Source: a virus
Length of the DNA stretch: 63,323 bases
IMG/VR virus record: IMGVR_UViG_3300047546_002519
Coordinates: 1-63,323 of that record
Strand: one strand, 5' to 3'
Part shown: piece by piece, positions 33,008 to 41,184 of the stretch
How the letters are laid out: every line of letters begins with the position of its first letter
How positions within the stretch are numbered: position 1 is the first letter of the stretch
Notes under the pieces: model-generated
Database searches by the model: none
What the model was told of the DNA's origin: nothing
The model's input: the letters and a program-made list of their open reading frames with translations, nothing else
Position numbers and translations under genes: made by a program

Positions 33008-34747
33008 CTATCCAGTTATTTTTACGATTACTATACCATCACCACCAGCACCAAGCGGAGATAATGAAGGAGAACTTCCACCACCACCACCGGATCCGGT
33101 ATGTCTAACGCCAGCCGTTGCGTATCTTCCTAAAATAAAGGGTGTTCCTGGTCCAGTAGTAAGGCCATCACCACCAATACCAGAACCCCCCAATCCACCA
33201 GTGGGCGTAAGGCCATTACCGCCGCCACCCGCAGCATAAGTTTGACTGTATCCCATGATGGCCGAAGAGACTCCTGCGCCACCAGCACCTCCAGCTGATA
33301 ATGGAGTGGATCCACCATCACCCCCTGCTCCACCGGCACCACCTCCACCGCCACCGGCGATGCTACCCGAAACTGGTGAGCCAGCACCACCATTGTTGCC
33401 TTGTCCCGGTGTACCCGGACCACCAGTTCCACCGGTAAAAGTGCTTGGACCATATGCCGCACCGCCTCCCCCCGAACCACCAGCAGCTCCTCTGTTTAAT
33501 GGACTTGTATTTGGGTTACCACCACCCCCACCACCAGCAGAAGTAATGGTGCTGAAAATAGAGTCAGTTCCATTGCCACCTCTTGCTGGGGCTGCGGTAA
33601 CTGCACCTCCAGCTCCAACAGTAATGGTTATTGGAGTTCCTGCTGTGATTGGAAAATCAGTACCCGTTCTAAATCCACCGGCACCACCTCCACCACCAGA
33701 ATTTGTACCACCAGCACCACCCCCACCAATAACAAGATAATCTACCTTTGAAGCACCCTGAGGTGGTGTCCATGCTTGTGTAGCAACAAAAGTATATACA
33801 GTGTTGATAAATTTTCTGCTTTTGTATTTGATAATAACAATGCCACTTCCACCAGCACCAGATCGAGATGCTGGGGCGCTTAAAGCACCTCCACCACCAC
33901 CTCCAGTGTTAATAGTTCCTGGCCCTGCGGTATATTGATTCCCATGACCACCTAGACCACCACCCCCATCACCACCGAGTGCGGCTCCGGGTGTGCCTGA
34001 CGCAAATTGTCTCCCCCCACCCCCACCGCCAGCGTATGTTACTGGTGTTCCAGTTATAGACGATGAAAGACCAGCTCCACCACTGCTTACAGCTGTGACG
34101 GGTGTAGTTGGTCCAACACCCGCAGCGCCAGCACCACCACCACCACCAGCAACTACATAACCAAAACCTGGAACTAACCCCCCATTACCACCACTGTTAC
34201 CTTGTCCGGGCGTGCCAGCACCTCCTGTAGCATATGCCGGTGAAGCGGGTACTAATGGCTGTACACTCGCTCCACCTCCACCAGAACCACCGGCAAGACC
34301 AGTTCCTATAGGAAATGTCGACCCAGGACCAAATGCTGATCCACCACCTCCACCACCAGTAGAAGTTATCGTTGTGCTGGGCGCACTAATCGCAATAGAA
34401 CTATCACTTCCACTTCCACCTCTTGCTGCCGCTTGTCCTGCACCACCACCACCCACAGTAACGGTTATAGTTGCTCCGGGAGTGACAGGTAAATCTACTC
34501 CTGTTCTAAAGCCACCGGCACCACCACCACCACCGGATCTTGTAATTTTGGGTGAATCTGTACCATTGCCACCACCCCCGCCACCAGCAACAATCAAATA
34601 ATCAATAGATGTAGTTTGATCGGGAACAGTAAATGAGCCAGAACTCATCAAAATTAAAACTACATTAGCTTCAAAAGCAATACCTCCTGTTCTAAACAGC
34701 CGATATGACCCTATTGATCCTGCACCCAATGACGCTAATATTGGCAT
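33008..34747 (-). CDS. Glycine-rich tail tip/adhesin protein with two tandem modules
   Basis: The 579 aa protein is dominated by poly-Gly runs. Two modules repeat: one from about residue 38 (TVPDQTTSIDYLIVAGGGG ... GGFRTGVDLPVTPGATITVT) and one from about 320 (WTPPQGASKVDYLVIGGGG ... GGFRTGTDFPITAGTPITIT). This is the phage glycine-rich domain pattern and recalls polyglycine receptor-binding adhesins. It is probably a fibre tip or receptor-binding part. Long ORFs on the opposite strand are Pro-rich mirror images of the Gly codons. Confidence 0.75.
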   Translation of the reverse strand: MPILASLGAGSIGSYRLFRTGGIAFEANVVLILMSSGSFTVPDQTTSIDYLIVAGGGGGGNGTDSPKITRSGGGGGAGGFRTGVDLPVTPGATITVTVGGGGAGQAAARGGSGSDSSIAISAPSTTITSTGGGGGGSAFGPGSTFPIGTGLAGGSGGGGASVQPLVPASPAYATGGAGTPGQGNSGGNGGLVPGFGYVVAGGGGGAGAAGVGPTTPVTAVSSGGAGLSSSITGTPVTYAGGGGGGRQFASGTPGAALGGDGGGGLGGHGNQYTAGPGTINTGGGGGGALSAPASRSGAGGSGIVIIKYKSRKFINTVYTFVATQAWTPPQGASKVDYLVIGGGGAGGTNSGGGGGAGGFRTGTDFPITAGTPITITVGAGGAVTAAPARGGNGTDSIFSTITSAGGGGGGNPNTSPLNRGAAGGSGGGGAAYGPSTFTGGTGGPGTPGQGNNGGAGSPVSGSIAGGGGGGAGGAGGDGGSTPLSAGGAGGAGVSSAIMGYSQTYAAGGGGNGLTPTGGLGGSGIGGDGLTTGPGTPFILGRYATAGVRHTGSGGGGGSSPSLSPLGAGGDGIVIVKITG

Positions 34748-34772
34748 TTTTTTCTTCCTAATCTTATATTAT

Positions 34773-35621
34773 TTAAGTCCAAGCATAATATGCAATTCCA
34801 CCGGCAGCCCCACCACCACCAGATGTACCATCACTATTAGGTGATCCAGCACCACCGCCACCAGCACCTATTAGCCATGCTTTTATAAAATTTGTTTGTG
34901 CTGGAATTGTGTAAGAAGTTCCGCTGGTTACAAGTACATTTGTAGTATTGTTAAATTGTAATAAAAGTACACCATTACCTCCTGTACCTCCTGTTTGTGA
35001 AGCACTCAAACCTGCTGCACCACCACCACCTCCACCTAAACTTCCGTTGCCTCCATTACCACCATACCATCCTGCTCCACCACCACCAGAACCAACTCCT
35101 GTGCCGGACGAACCATTTTTAGCATTAGGTGGTGTGCTACCATCATCAGCTCCAGCGCCTCCAGTTCCCAATGCAAATCCCGTACCCGACAACGCAGAAG
35201 ATAAACCTTGAAAATCAAATGCACTTGCACCATCAGCTCCACGATTGGCGCTAAGAGGACTCACTACAGCATTACTACCATTTAGTCCTCCACCTCCACC
35301 TCCACCATCATCACCTGTGACTCCATTTCCTGTGCCACCTGTAGCATTTGCCATGCCTCCAGTGGCGGTTCCACCCGTAGAAGCTGTTCCATTATTATAA
35401 TTGCCGCCGCCTCCACCTCCAGCAGTAAGACTTGCTCCAGAATAAGAAAGTGTGCTATTGCCACCGTTAGAACCATTATTTGTGTTGACACCTCCACCAC
35501 CACCCGTTCCCAAAGAATATGTGATTGATCCAGTATATTTTCCTGTTGGACCACCGCTCACTGCAATAAATTGTCCAAAACCTCTTGCTGAACCAGAAGC
35601 AAATGATGAAATTAAAGGCAC
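34773..35621 (-). CDS. Glycine-rich tail tip protein, 282 aa
   Basis: Like its neighbour, it is built of Gly-rich runs (e.g. GGGGGVNTNNGSNGGNSTLS) and ends with a module SYTIPAQTNFIKAWLIGAGG similar to the module start of the 579 aa protein. The N-terminus MPLISSFASGSARGFGQFIA resembles that of the neighbour (MPILASLGAGSIGSYRLFRT). The two look like paralogues that diverged in repeat number. Confidence 0.72.
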   Translation of the reverse strand: MPLISSFASGSARGFGQFIAVSGGPTGKYTGSITYSLGTGGGGGVNTNNGSNGGNSTLSYSGASLTAGGGGGGNYNNGTASTGGTATGGMANATGGTGNGVTGDDGGGGGGGLNGSNAVVSPLSANRGADGASAFDFQGLSSALSGTGFALGTGGAGADDGSTPPNAKNGSSGTGVGSGGGGAGWYGGNGGNGSLGGGGGGAAGLSASQTGGTGGNGVLLLQFNNTTNVLVTSGTSYTIPAQTNFIKAWLIGAGGGGAGSPNSDGTSGGGGAAGGIAYYAWT

Positions 35622-35627
35622 AAAACT

Positions 35628-36260
35628 TTATCCTAAACCAAAAAGTGTATTTGCAGAAATCACTGTATATGTATTTGCTGCTGTCTTGAATATTGAATAA
35701 CTGAACAGATTGATTTCTGCACTTGAAATTGACACGTTTGCTGGTCGTGTGTTTCCAGCATAATATAATGTTTGTGTTACACCGTCAATTGCAAGGTTTG
35801 CTTGATGTCGCACAGTACCATGCTTGACCGCAATGGCCAATGAAGTTGTCTCACCAATTGTTGTTACTGAATCAAATGTATTCTGTGTATTTGCACGAAT
35901 GTTGAATGTTACATTTGCAGTTGTATTTGCATTGAAGAAAAACACGGTGCTATTCGCAACATCAATGTTGACGTTGCCACCAATAGCAATAGAATTAATG
36001 TTTGCTTCTTCTAGAACTCTTGTGAGAGAGATACTCAGATTGCTGGCTAAAACGTTACTGGTAATCTGACCAGCAACAATGTTGTTGCCACGAATAGAGT
36101 TGGTTGATATGTTATTACCAGATACCGCACCAGGACCCAGTTTGGAACCGATGACGGCTTGATCGGCCAAGTCAACACTGACGATAGTGCCGTTGGCAAT
36201 TCCGACGTTAGTGACAGCATTCGCAGAGATGCTGTCAACAGTAATTTTGTCTAAAGGCAT
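35628..36260 (-). CDS. Tail fibre protein, 210 aa
   Basis: Starts MPLDKITVDSISANAVTNVG and contains SGNNISTNSIRGNNIVAGQI repeats, then TANVTFNIRANTQNTFDSVT and a C-terminal beta domain; this is the layout of fibre or tail structural proteins in pelagiphage-like genomes. The start is 18 bases from a perfect late promoter and its ribosome site AGGAG is within an inverted repeat (see separate entry). Confidence 0.75.
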   Translation of the reverse strand: MPLDKITVDSISANAVTNVGIANGTIVSVDLADQAVIGSKLGPGAVSGNNISTNSIRGNNIVAGQITSNVLASNLSISLTRVLEEANINSIAIGGNVNIDVANSTVFFFNANTTANVTFNIRANTQNTFDSVTTIGETTSLAIAVKHGTVRHQANLAIDGVTQTLYYAGNTRPANVSISSAEINLFSYSIFKTAANTYTVISANTLFGLG

Positions 36261-36262
36261 AG

Positions 36263-36299
36263 TAGTCTCCTATTCGCTTATTTATACGAACAGGAGACT
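36263..36299 (-). promoter_or_regulatory. Late promoter inside an RBS-sequestering hairpin
   Basis: On the minus strand AGTCTCCT (36299-36292) pairs perfectly with AGGAGACT (36271-36264); an inner TTCG/CGAA pair follows a single mismatch. The 3' arm contains the AGGAG ribosome site of the fibre gene. The loop contains TATAAATA (36286-36279), a perfect T4 late box. A transcript from upstream would fold and hide the ribosome site, while one started at the late box would lack the 5' arm. T4 uses this logic for some late genes. Confidence 0.72.
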
Positions 36300-36303
36300 T
36301 GAC

Positions 36304-36480
36304 TTATCCTTTGAGTAGTTGCTGATTGCTTTCGGTACGCAGGTCTTCTTCAAAATCTTGCATATTCAGTCGTGCTAGTTCTGAACGCAGACTTTCCAGT
36401 TGAACTTTGTCAACATTAGACTCGGCAATCTTGTCTTCAAGTTCCCGTATGCGTTTTCTGATTTGTTCTTTATACGACAT
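36304..36480 (-). CDS. Small coiled-coil phage protein, 58 aa
   Basis: I start at 36480 (MSYKEQIRKRIRELEDKIAE), preceded by AGGAAAAAGATT; the longer frame overlaps the upstream small gene. The protein is a charged heptad-like helix, similar to a small conserved cyanophage protein. Function unknown. Confidence 0.72.
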   Translation of the reverse strand: MSYKEQIRKRIRELEDKIAESNVDKVQLESLRSELARLNMQDFEEDLRTESNQQLLKG

Positions 36481-36622
36481 AATCTTTTTCCTGCTTGAGC
36501 AAGCGGTACAGAGACTTGTCATGATGCTTTTGATTCTTCAATTGCTGACTCTCATACTGCTCACGGTTTTTATGGAATTTAGTTTTCTTTGGCTTTTGAA
36601 ATTTCTTACCGCCAGACAACAT
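36470..36622 (-). CDS. Small basic protein, 50 aa
   Basis: The ORF starts MLSGGKKFQKPKKTKFHKNR and ends LLKQEKDYVV. AGGAGCAATAAAT precedes the ATG, and the stop overlaps the next start by 11 bases. It is highly basic, so nucleic-acid binding is possible. It is supported by the ribosome site and the compact packing. Confidence 0.65.
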   Translation of the reverse strand: MLSGGKKFQKPKKTKFHKNREQYESQQLKNQKHHDKSLYRLLKQEKDYVV

Positions 36623-36633
36623 ATTTATTGCTC

Positions 36634-37176
36634 CTAAAAGATAATATCTGCAATACCATACTCTACCAAATCTTCTGCCGTCAACCAGACATCAGTTGGT
36701 CGCAGAAACTTCGTTTTCACATCTTTGACCGACAGTTTAGAACAGTCGGAAAGAATCTTTGCCATCTTATCATGATACCTATCACACTCTTTGGCATAAG
36801 CCCGCATGTCATGATACTTACCACCCATTTCGTCGTTGAATTGATGAATCATAATTGTCGTGTTTTTACCTACGGCACGATAACCTTTTTCACCAGCAGC
36901 AAATATGACAAATGCGGCACTCATTAGATTACCATATGCTAGTGTACGGACAGGCAAACCTAAACCTAACATCAAGTCCGTCAATCCAATTGCATCACCA
37001 AGATTACCACCTTCAGAGTTGATGTGTAGTGTCAGTGGCTTTTCAATTTTATTAAACTTGGCATAAAGTAGCCAGCGTGATACAGCCTCAGTGTTTGTGG
37101 GGTCAATGCTACCAGACAAAAAATGAGCATAGTGTTCAAACTGTACTTCCTGTACCTCTGTCTCTTTGTCGCTCAT
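36634..37176 (-). CDS. clpP: ClpP-like serine protease
   Basis: The 180 aa protein has the ClpP fold signature: LTLHINSEGGNLGDAIGLTD, then the nucleophile Ser86 in YGNLMSAAFVIFAAGEKGYR, His111 in TTIMIHQ and Asp162 in PTDVWLTAEDLVEYGIAD, so the Ser-His-Asp triad looks complete. ClpP proteases work with AAA+ unfoldases; a phage copy could process phage proteins or act with host ClpX/ClpA. The start lies inside the end of galE (41 base overlap). Confidence 0.9.
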   Translation of the reverse strand: MSDKETEVQEVQFEHYAHFLSGSIDPTNTEAVSRWLLYAKFNKIEKPLTLHINSEGGNLGDAIGLTDLMLGLGLPVRTLAYGNLMSAAFVIFAAGEKGYRAVGKNTTIMIHQFNDEMGGKYHDMRAYAKECDRYHDKMAKILSDCSKLSVKDVKTKFLRPTDVWLTAEDLVEYGIADIIF

Positions 37177-38128
37177 ACCAATTATACGCCGTTCTCAAAA
37201 TAGATTTTAAATCGTGCTTGGGTTTGAATTTCAGATGTTCTTTGGCGGCATCAGAGTTGGCGACTAGCCTTCGTGGGTCACCTTCTCTTCGTTTACCGAT
37301 TGTGTATTGAATTGGAACGTTTAGTTCCTGTTTAGCAGCATCAATCACTTGTAGTACAGTATAACCTTTACCTGTGCCTAGATTGAATAGTCTAGGTTGA
37401 TTTTTTCCTTTTTTCTGTAAATATTCGTCAGCCAGTAAGTGTGCTTCAGCAACATCAGACACATGTACATAATCACGGATACAAGTGCCATCTACTGTTT
37501 GATAATCGTTTCCATATACGATGAACTCTTCGTTATTTAGACTTTTGAACATTAGTGGAATCAAATGTGTTTCTGGATGATGGTCTTCACCCATCTCACC
37601 ATCAGGATCAGCACCAGCAAGATTGAAAAAACGGAAAATAATATGATTCACTTTTGCATCACGAATCGCACACTCAGCAGCATACTTGCTGTTGGCATAC
37701 GGATTGTTGTTATCTATTTCCGATTTTTCAGACAGACTGGTAAATTGAGAACGATAAACACCAGCAGTAGAAGAATAAACAATATTGCTGACATCAAATT
37801 CTCTCATTATTTGTAATAGATTAGTAGTACCGCCAACATTCACTTGCCAATACTTTTCTGGTTTGTGAACAGATTCACCAACTTCAATCAAACCAGCAAG
37901 GTGAAACACTACATCAAATTGTTTTTCATGGACTCTTTGAAAATATTCAAATGTTTCATACAGGTCGTTCAAATTTCTGACATCACCGATTGTGTGATTG
38001 TCCCAATACTTTTTATTTTCTGGAAGCATCAAATCAAAACAGAAAGTATAATACCCTGCTTTTTTGAGTGCTTTCGCTAAATGTGAACCAAGATAACCTG
38101 CGCCACCAGTTACTAATGCTGTTCTCAT
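37136..38128 (-). CDS. galE: UDP-glucose 4-epimerase-like (GalE), NAD-dependent SDR
   Basis: The 330 aa protein has the full extended-SDR pattern: TGGAGYLGSH (NAD-binding GxxGxxG, residues 7-16), Ser120/Thr121 in YSSTAGVY, Tyr144-x-x-x-Lys148 in PYANSKYAAE, and a C-terminal RREGDPRRLVANSDAA. GalE interconverts UDP-glucose and UDP-galactose (or the N-acetyl forms). It lies in a run with a 3,5-epimerase, a glycosyltransferase and a nucleotidyltransferase, pointing to glycan synthesis or modification of LPS or phage structures. Confidence 0.9.
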   Translation of the reverse strand: MRTALVTGGAGYLGSHLAKALKKAGYYTFCFDLMLPENKKYWDNHTIGDVRNLNDLYETFEYFQRVHEKQFDVVFHLAGLIEVGESVHKPEKYWQVNVGGTTNLLQIMREFDVSNIVYSSTAGVYRSQFTSLSEKSEIDNNNPYANSKYAAECAIRDAKVNHIIFRFFNLAGADPDGEMGEDHHPETHLIPLMFKSLNNEEFIVYGNDYQTVDGTCIRDYVHVSDVAEAHLLADEYLQKKGKNQPRLFNLGTGKGYTVLQVIDAAKQELNVPIQYTIGKRREGDPRRLVANSDAAKEHLKFKPKHDLKSILRTAYNWYERQRDRGTGSTV

Positions 38129-38619
38129 CTATCTCTTTCTGAAAGAATAGGATTTTTAATTGGCCAGAAGATATTGAAACGCTCATCATTCCACTTCACA
38201 GTGTATTGTGAAGCACGGTCATAGTATTGGTCCAGTTTGTAACTGAATACACATTGCTCAGACATCACCAAATGTGCATTGCCATGTTTTGGTGGTAACA
38301 GCACTTGATACCCATTACGATCAGATAGCGTAAACTCTTGCCATTGACCGTATTGGTCAGAATCTTCATCAAGATTAATTACAACCTGATAGATCGTGCC
38401 ATGTAAACAAGAAACAAGTTTCGTAGTTCTATCATCACCATGAATGCCACGCAGTGTGTGTCGGCGTGAAGTTGAAATGCTGTCAAGAATAAAGTTTACA
38501 CCCAATGAAGCATAATTATCTTTATGCCACACTTCAACATTTGTGCCACGATAATCTTCGTGTACAGTTGGTTTAATTAGTTTTACGCCTTTGAGGCTTG
38601 TGTCTTCTATTATCATCAT
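38125..38619 (-). CDS. dTDP-4-dehydrorhamnose 3,5-epimerase-like (RmlC cupin)
   Basis: The start at 38619 (164 aa) begins where the RmlC fold begins (VKLIKPTVHEDYRGTNVEVW); a longer frame overlaps the glycosyltransferase gene. SRRHTLRGIHGDDRTTKLVS holds the active-site type H-x-L-R-G-x-H, and VLLPPKHGNAHLVMSEQ is the typical second motif. It probably epimerises a dTDP- or other nucleotide-activated keto-sugar. It overlaps galE by 4 bases (ATGA). Confidence 0.85.
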   Translation of the reverse strand: MMIIEDTSLKGVKLIKPTVHEDYRGTNVEVWHKDNYASLGVNFILDSISTSRRHTLRGIHGDDRTTKLVSCLHGTIYQVVINLDEDSDQYGQWQEFTLSDRNGYQVLLPPKHGNAHLVMSEQCVFSYKLDQYYDRASQYTVKWNDERFNIFWPIKNPILSERDR

Positions 38620-39368
38620 CCACTCACAATTGTTATGCCAGGTCCAACAACATACTCTTCTTTGAATTGCTGCTTCCAAGGAAAGCCATTCGGATAGTTC
38701 TTTTCGTTTTCTGCATTACCTTTTTCAAAGAACTCAGCATTTACAGAATTTGGATTACCGTCTAAGCGATAGCACAATGAATACTCTCTTGAGCATGAAT
38801 AGTTTGGAAAGTATTGTTTCAGCGCATTAAAGAACTGTCTGTCAGCACCCCATTGACCATACCATGCTGCACCAAGTTTACGTGCGATGTCTGCTTTGAT
38901 CATGAACGATGATGTGTCAATGTGAAACGCATCTTTATTGAAATAGATTGGCCATTGACCTAGCGACTCACAATTATCTTCTGCAACAAAGTTACCTTCT
39001 TTATCAAAGACTTTTCTTAGTGAGTATGCCCAATCAACACCTTTTTTGATTCTCTCCACAAGTTTCTCAACGTGATTAGGCTCAAACCAATTATCTTCGT
39101 CAAGATAACAGATAACATCAGCATTGACAAGAAAGCCACATGCAGCATATACACGATGACCATACCAACCTTTGCCAACATTTTCTTCCAAACGGATTGT
39201 TTTGATTCTGGTTGCGTCTTCAAGTTGATGCCAAATTTTACTCTCATGTTCTTTACCATCAAGAAAAAGATAATGCGTCAGATTGTCATATGTTTGCTCT
39301 TCTACAGATTGAACACAATCACTGAGTGTTGTTGCTCCAATTGTCGGTGTCACTACTGCTACTTTCAT
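38616..39368 (-). CDS. Family 2-like glycosyltransferase
   Basis: The 250 aa protein starts KVAVVTPTIGATTLSDCVQS, has VGKGWYGHRVYAAC and the metal-binding type ADVICYLDEDNWFEPNHVEK (D-x-D in LDED), typical of GT-A fold glycosyltransferases. It would transfer a sugar to a glycan, LPS or a virion protein. It overlaps the nucleotidyltransferase gene by 50 bases. Confidence 0.85.
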   Translation of the reverse strand: MKVAVVTPTIGATTLSDCVQSVEEQTYDNLTHYLFLDGKEHESKIWHQLEDATRIKTIRLEENVGKGWYGHRVYAACGFLVNADVICYLDEDNWFEPNHVEKLVERIKKGVDWAYSLRKVFDKEGNFVAEDNCESLGQWPIYFNKDAFHIDTSSFMIKADIARKLGAAWYGQWGADRQFFNALKQYFPNYSCSREYSLCYRLDGNPNSVNAEFFEKGNAENEKNYPNGFPWKQQFKEEYVVGPGITIVSG

Positions 39369-39801
39369 TCCAGCTCCTTAATAACCAAGATGATGAATTT
39401 CTTTTGTTGCTACCACCTATACCATATACAAAGTTGATACCAGGCACATTTGCTTCCGCATTGTTTGTTTCATTACGGTCGCCCCCATTGGCAAACCATA
39501 TTTGATAGTTTGAAAGCACCGGCAAAACTTGACGATAATGATCCCGTACACGTTCAAGCAAGTCACATGCGGTGCCATCCGAATCATCAAACTCCCACAC
39601 TTCATCTACCCAACGAATTGATTCAAGTATAGCTTTACGCTCATGTATGTTCATGAACGGTTTACCTTTCTTACGGGTAAGCCATGCATCAGAGTTTAGG
39701 CCAACGATAAGTTTGTCACCCATACCTGATGCTTCACGCAACAAGGCTAGATGACCCGAATGAATAGGATCAAATCCACCAGAGACAACAACAATTTTCA
39801 T
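39319..39801 (-). CDS. Cytidylyltransferase-like nucleotidyltransferase (RfaE/HldE C-terminal type)
   Basis: The 160 aa protein has the nucleotidyltransferase motif GGFDPIHSGHLALLREA (H14-x-G-H17) and near the C-terminus NKRNSSSWLLRSW, corresponding to the I-S-S-T-x-x-R motif. The family activates glycerol-phosphate, heptose or similar sugars with CTP/ATP. It feeds the glycosyltransferase and epimerase genes that follow it. Confidence 0.85.
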   Translation of the reverse strand: MKIVVVSGGFDPIHSGHLALLREASGMGDKLIVGLNSDAWLTRKKGKPFMNIHERKAILESIRWVDEVWEFDDSDGTACDLLERVRDHYRQVLPVLSNYQIWFANGGDRNETNNAEANVPGINFVYGIGGSNKRNSSSWLLRSWNESSSSDTDNWSNNTQ

Positions 39802-40229
39802 ATAACTAAATCAGGAAATGCTTCTTTTACTAGATTAGCAGTGAGATGTTTTACCTTGAATTTTTTTTGTAGAACATCAAGTATAATAGCAGCCTCATCT
39901 TTATGTAATGATTCTACCATAACTAAAATTTGTTGCGTAGTCTTTTCTGCGGTAAAGCCTTCGGGACGCATAGGATGACCTTTGATGAATCGATACATCT
40001 TCGGCATCTGTGTATCAAGATAAGCATAATTCAAACCAGCAGGTTCTTTTGCTGGTCGATACCTATCAGGTAGCACAATATCAAATTCTATGGCGGGATT
40101 GAATACTAATTGAAGAAAGAAACGAAAACGTTCATCACCCTCACGGCGTAGAATGTTTATTCGGTCTTGTTTAGTTGTGGCATTTTCAAACTCCTCAAAT
40201 ATTTCGGAGTATAGTTTTTCAGAACTCAT
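39798..40229 (-). CDS. DUF6433-family phage protein
   Basis: The 143 aa protein matches my memory of the DUF6433 family in T4-like phages: KLYSEIFEEFENATTKQDRI at the start, FFLQLVFNPAIEFDIVLPDR, EPAGLNYAYLDTQMPKMYRF, and VESLHKDEAAIILDVLQKKF. Its role is unknown; it often lies near DNA replication genes. The stop overlaps the nucleotidyltransferase start (ATGA). Confidence 0.8.
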   Translation of the reverse strand: MSSEKLYSEIFEEFENATTKQDRINILRREGDERFRFFLQLVFNPAIEFDIVLPDRYRPAKEPAGLNYAYLDTQMPKMYRFIKGHPMRPEGFTAEKTTQQILVMVESLHKDEAAIILDVLQKKFKVKHLTANLVKEAFPDLVI

Positions 40230-40241
40230 AGTTTTCCATTT

Positions 40242-41090
40242 CTAAAATTCGTCAATGACTTCAATCAAATTCTTTAGTTTGTTTGCAATCATGTAATTCA
40301 TAAAGTGTTGCTTAGTGTGACCAGCAGCACTTTCATATGTATCTATAATACTTTTCTGAAGTGTTTCTGGCACTTTGGTTAAATCAATCATCATTTCGTT
40401 GCGTTTGTAATTACGCAGCATTTCACCTTCACAGAAATCCTCTGGTGCTTGATTCAGCCAGTTTATAATCTTTGCTTCGGTGATTGGCTTTTGGCGTACA
40501 CCATTGATGATGCTATCGTCAGCAGATAGAATGTTAGGTATACCATCACCTTTATCACCACGAATAATCATTTGCTTCAGTTGTACAGTTGGTAGTGGTT
40601 CTTTGATGAACTTCTTGAGTATTGGTGAATACTGTTCAACATTGTCAAATCGCTGCAACTGTGCAAAGTCTTTGTCTGAAGAAAGTATCATTACCTTTTC
40701 ATGTATTGATTGTCGGATAGCCAGTGTGGCGATAATATCATCAGCCTCAGCAGTGTCAACATCAACGACTTTGTATGGTGAATGCTCTTTCAGTTCTTCT
40801 TTGATTTTATGCAAACACTCAAAGATGGAGTTCCAATCATGACCAGATGCATCACGTGTTTTCTTGCGACCTGCTTTGTATTGTGGAAAGAATTCTCGGC
40901 GCCAGTAATTGCGATTGTCACAAGCAATCACAACTTCAGGACCGTGTGTGGCCTTGAACTTTTTGACATAAGTGCGAATCACATTCAATATCATATGTCG
41001 CACTAGTGCCTCTTCAACCGGTTTCTTAGATGAACCGATTTGTTCCATCAATGAAGAGATGGCCACCTGATTATAATCAAAGATTATCAT
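40242..41090 (-). CDS. rnh: Ribonuclease H / 5'-3' exonuclease (FEN-1 family, T4 rnh)
   Basis: The 282 aa protein has the FEN-family acid clusters: MIIFDYNQVA (T4 RNase H start), CDNRNYWRREFFPQYKAGRK, DVDTAEADDIIATLA, MILSSDKDFAQLQ, and the H3TH-like GDKGDGIPNILS. T4 RNase H removes lagging-strand RNA primers with gp32. This copy has all the acidic positions expected for two metal ions. Confidence 0.92.
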   Translation of the reverse strand: MIIFDYNQVAISSLMEQIGSSKKPVEEALVRHMILNVIRTYVKKFKATHGPEVVIACDNRNYWRREFFPQYKAGRKKTRDASGHDWNSIFECLHKIKEELKEHSPYKVVDVDTAEADDIIATLAIRQSIHEKVMILSSDKDFAQLQRFDNVEQYSPILKKFIKEPLPTVQLKQMIIRGDKGDGIPNILSADDSIINGVRQKPITEAKIINWLNQAPEDFCEGEMLRNYKRNEMMIDLTKVPETLQKSIIDTYESAAGHTKQHFMNYMIANKLKNLIEVIDEF

Positions 41091-41184
41091 TTTACATGTT
41101 GTCCTAGAATTGCCCCTTTGAACAAAAACAAAAAGGCAACCCGTAAGTGAAATTTGAACTTACGATAGTAATAACCACGAATTG

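Noticed and set aside
33255-35211. Long Pro-rich plus-strand ORFs opposite the glycine-rich genes
   Set aside because: Pro codons are the complement of Gly codons; these frames are shadows of the real minus-strand genes.
41131-41170. A GTAAGTTCAAATTT-like stretch resembling a tRNA T arm on the minus strand near 41.15 kb
   Set aside because: No matching acceptor strand or anticodon arm is present; it is better read as part of a weak hairpin after the 357 aa gene.
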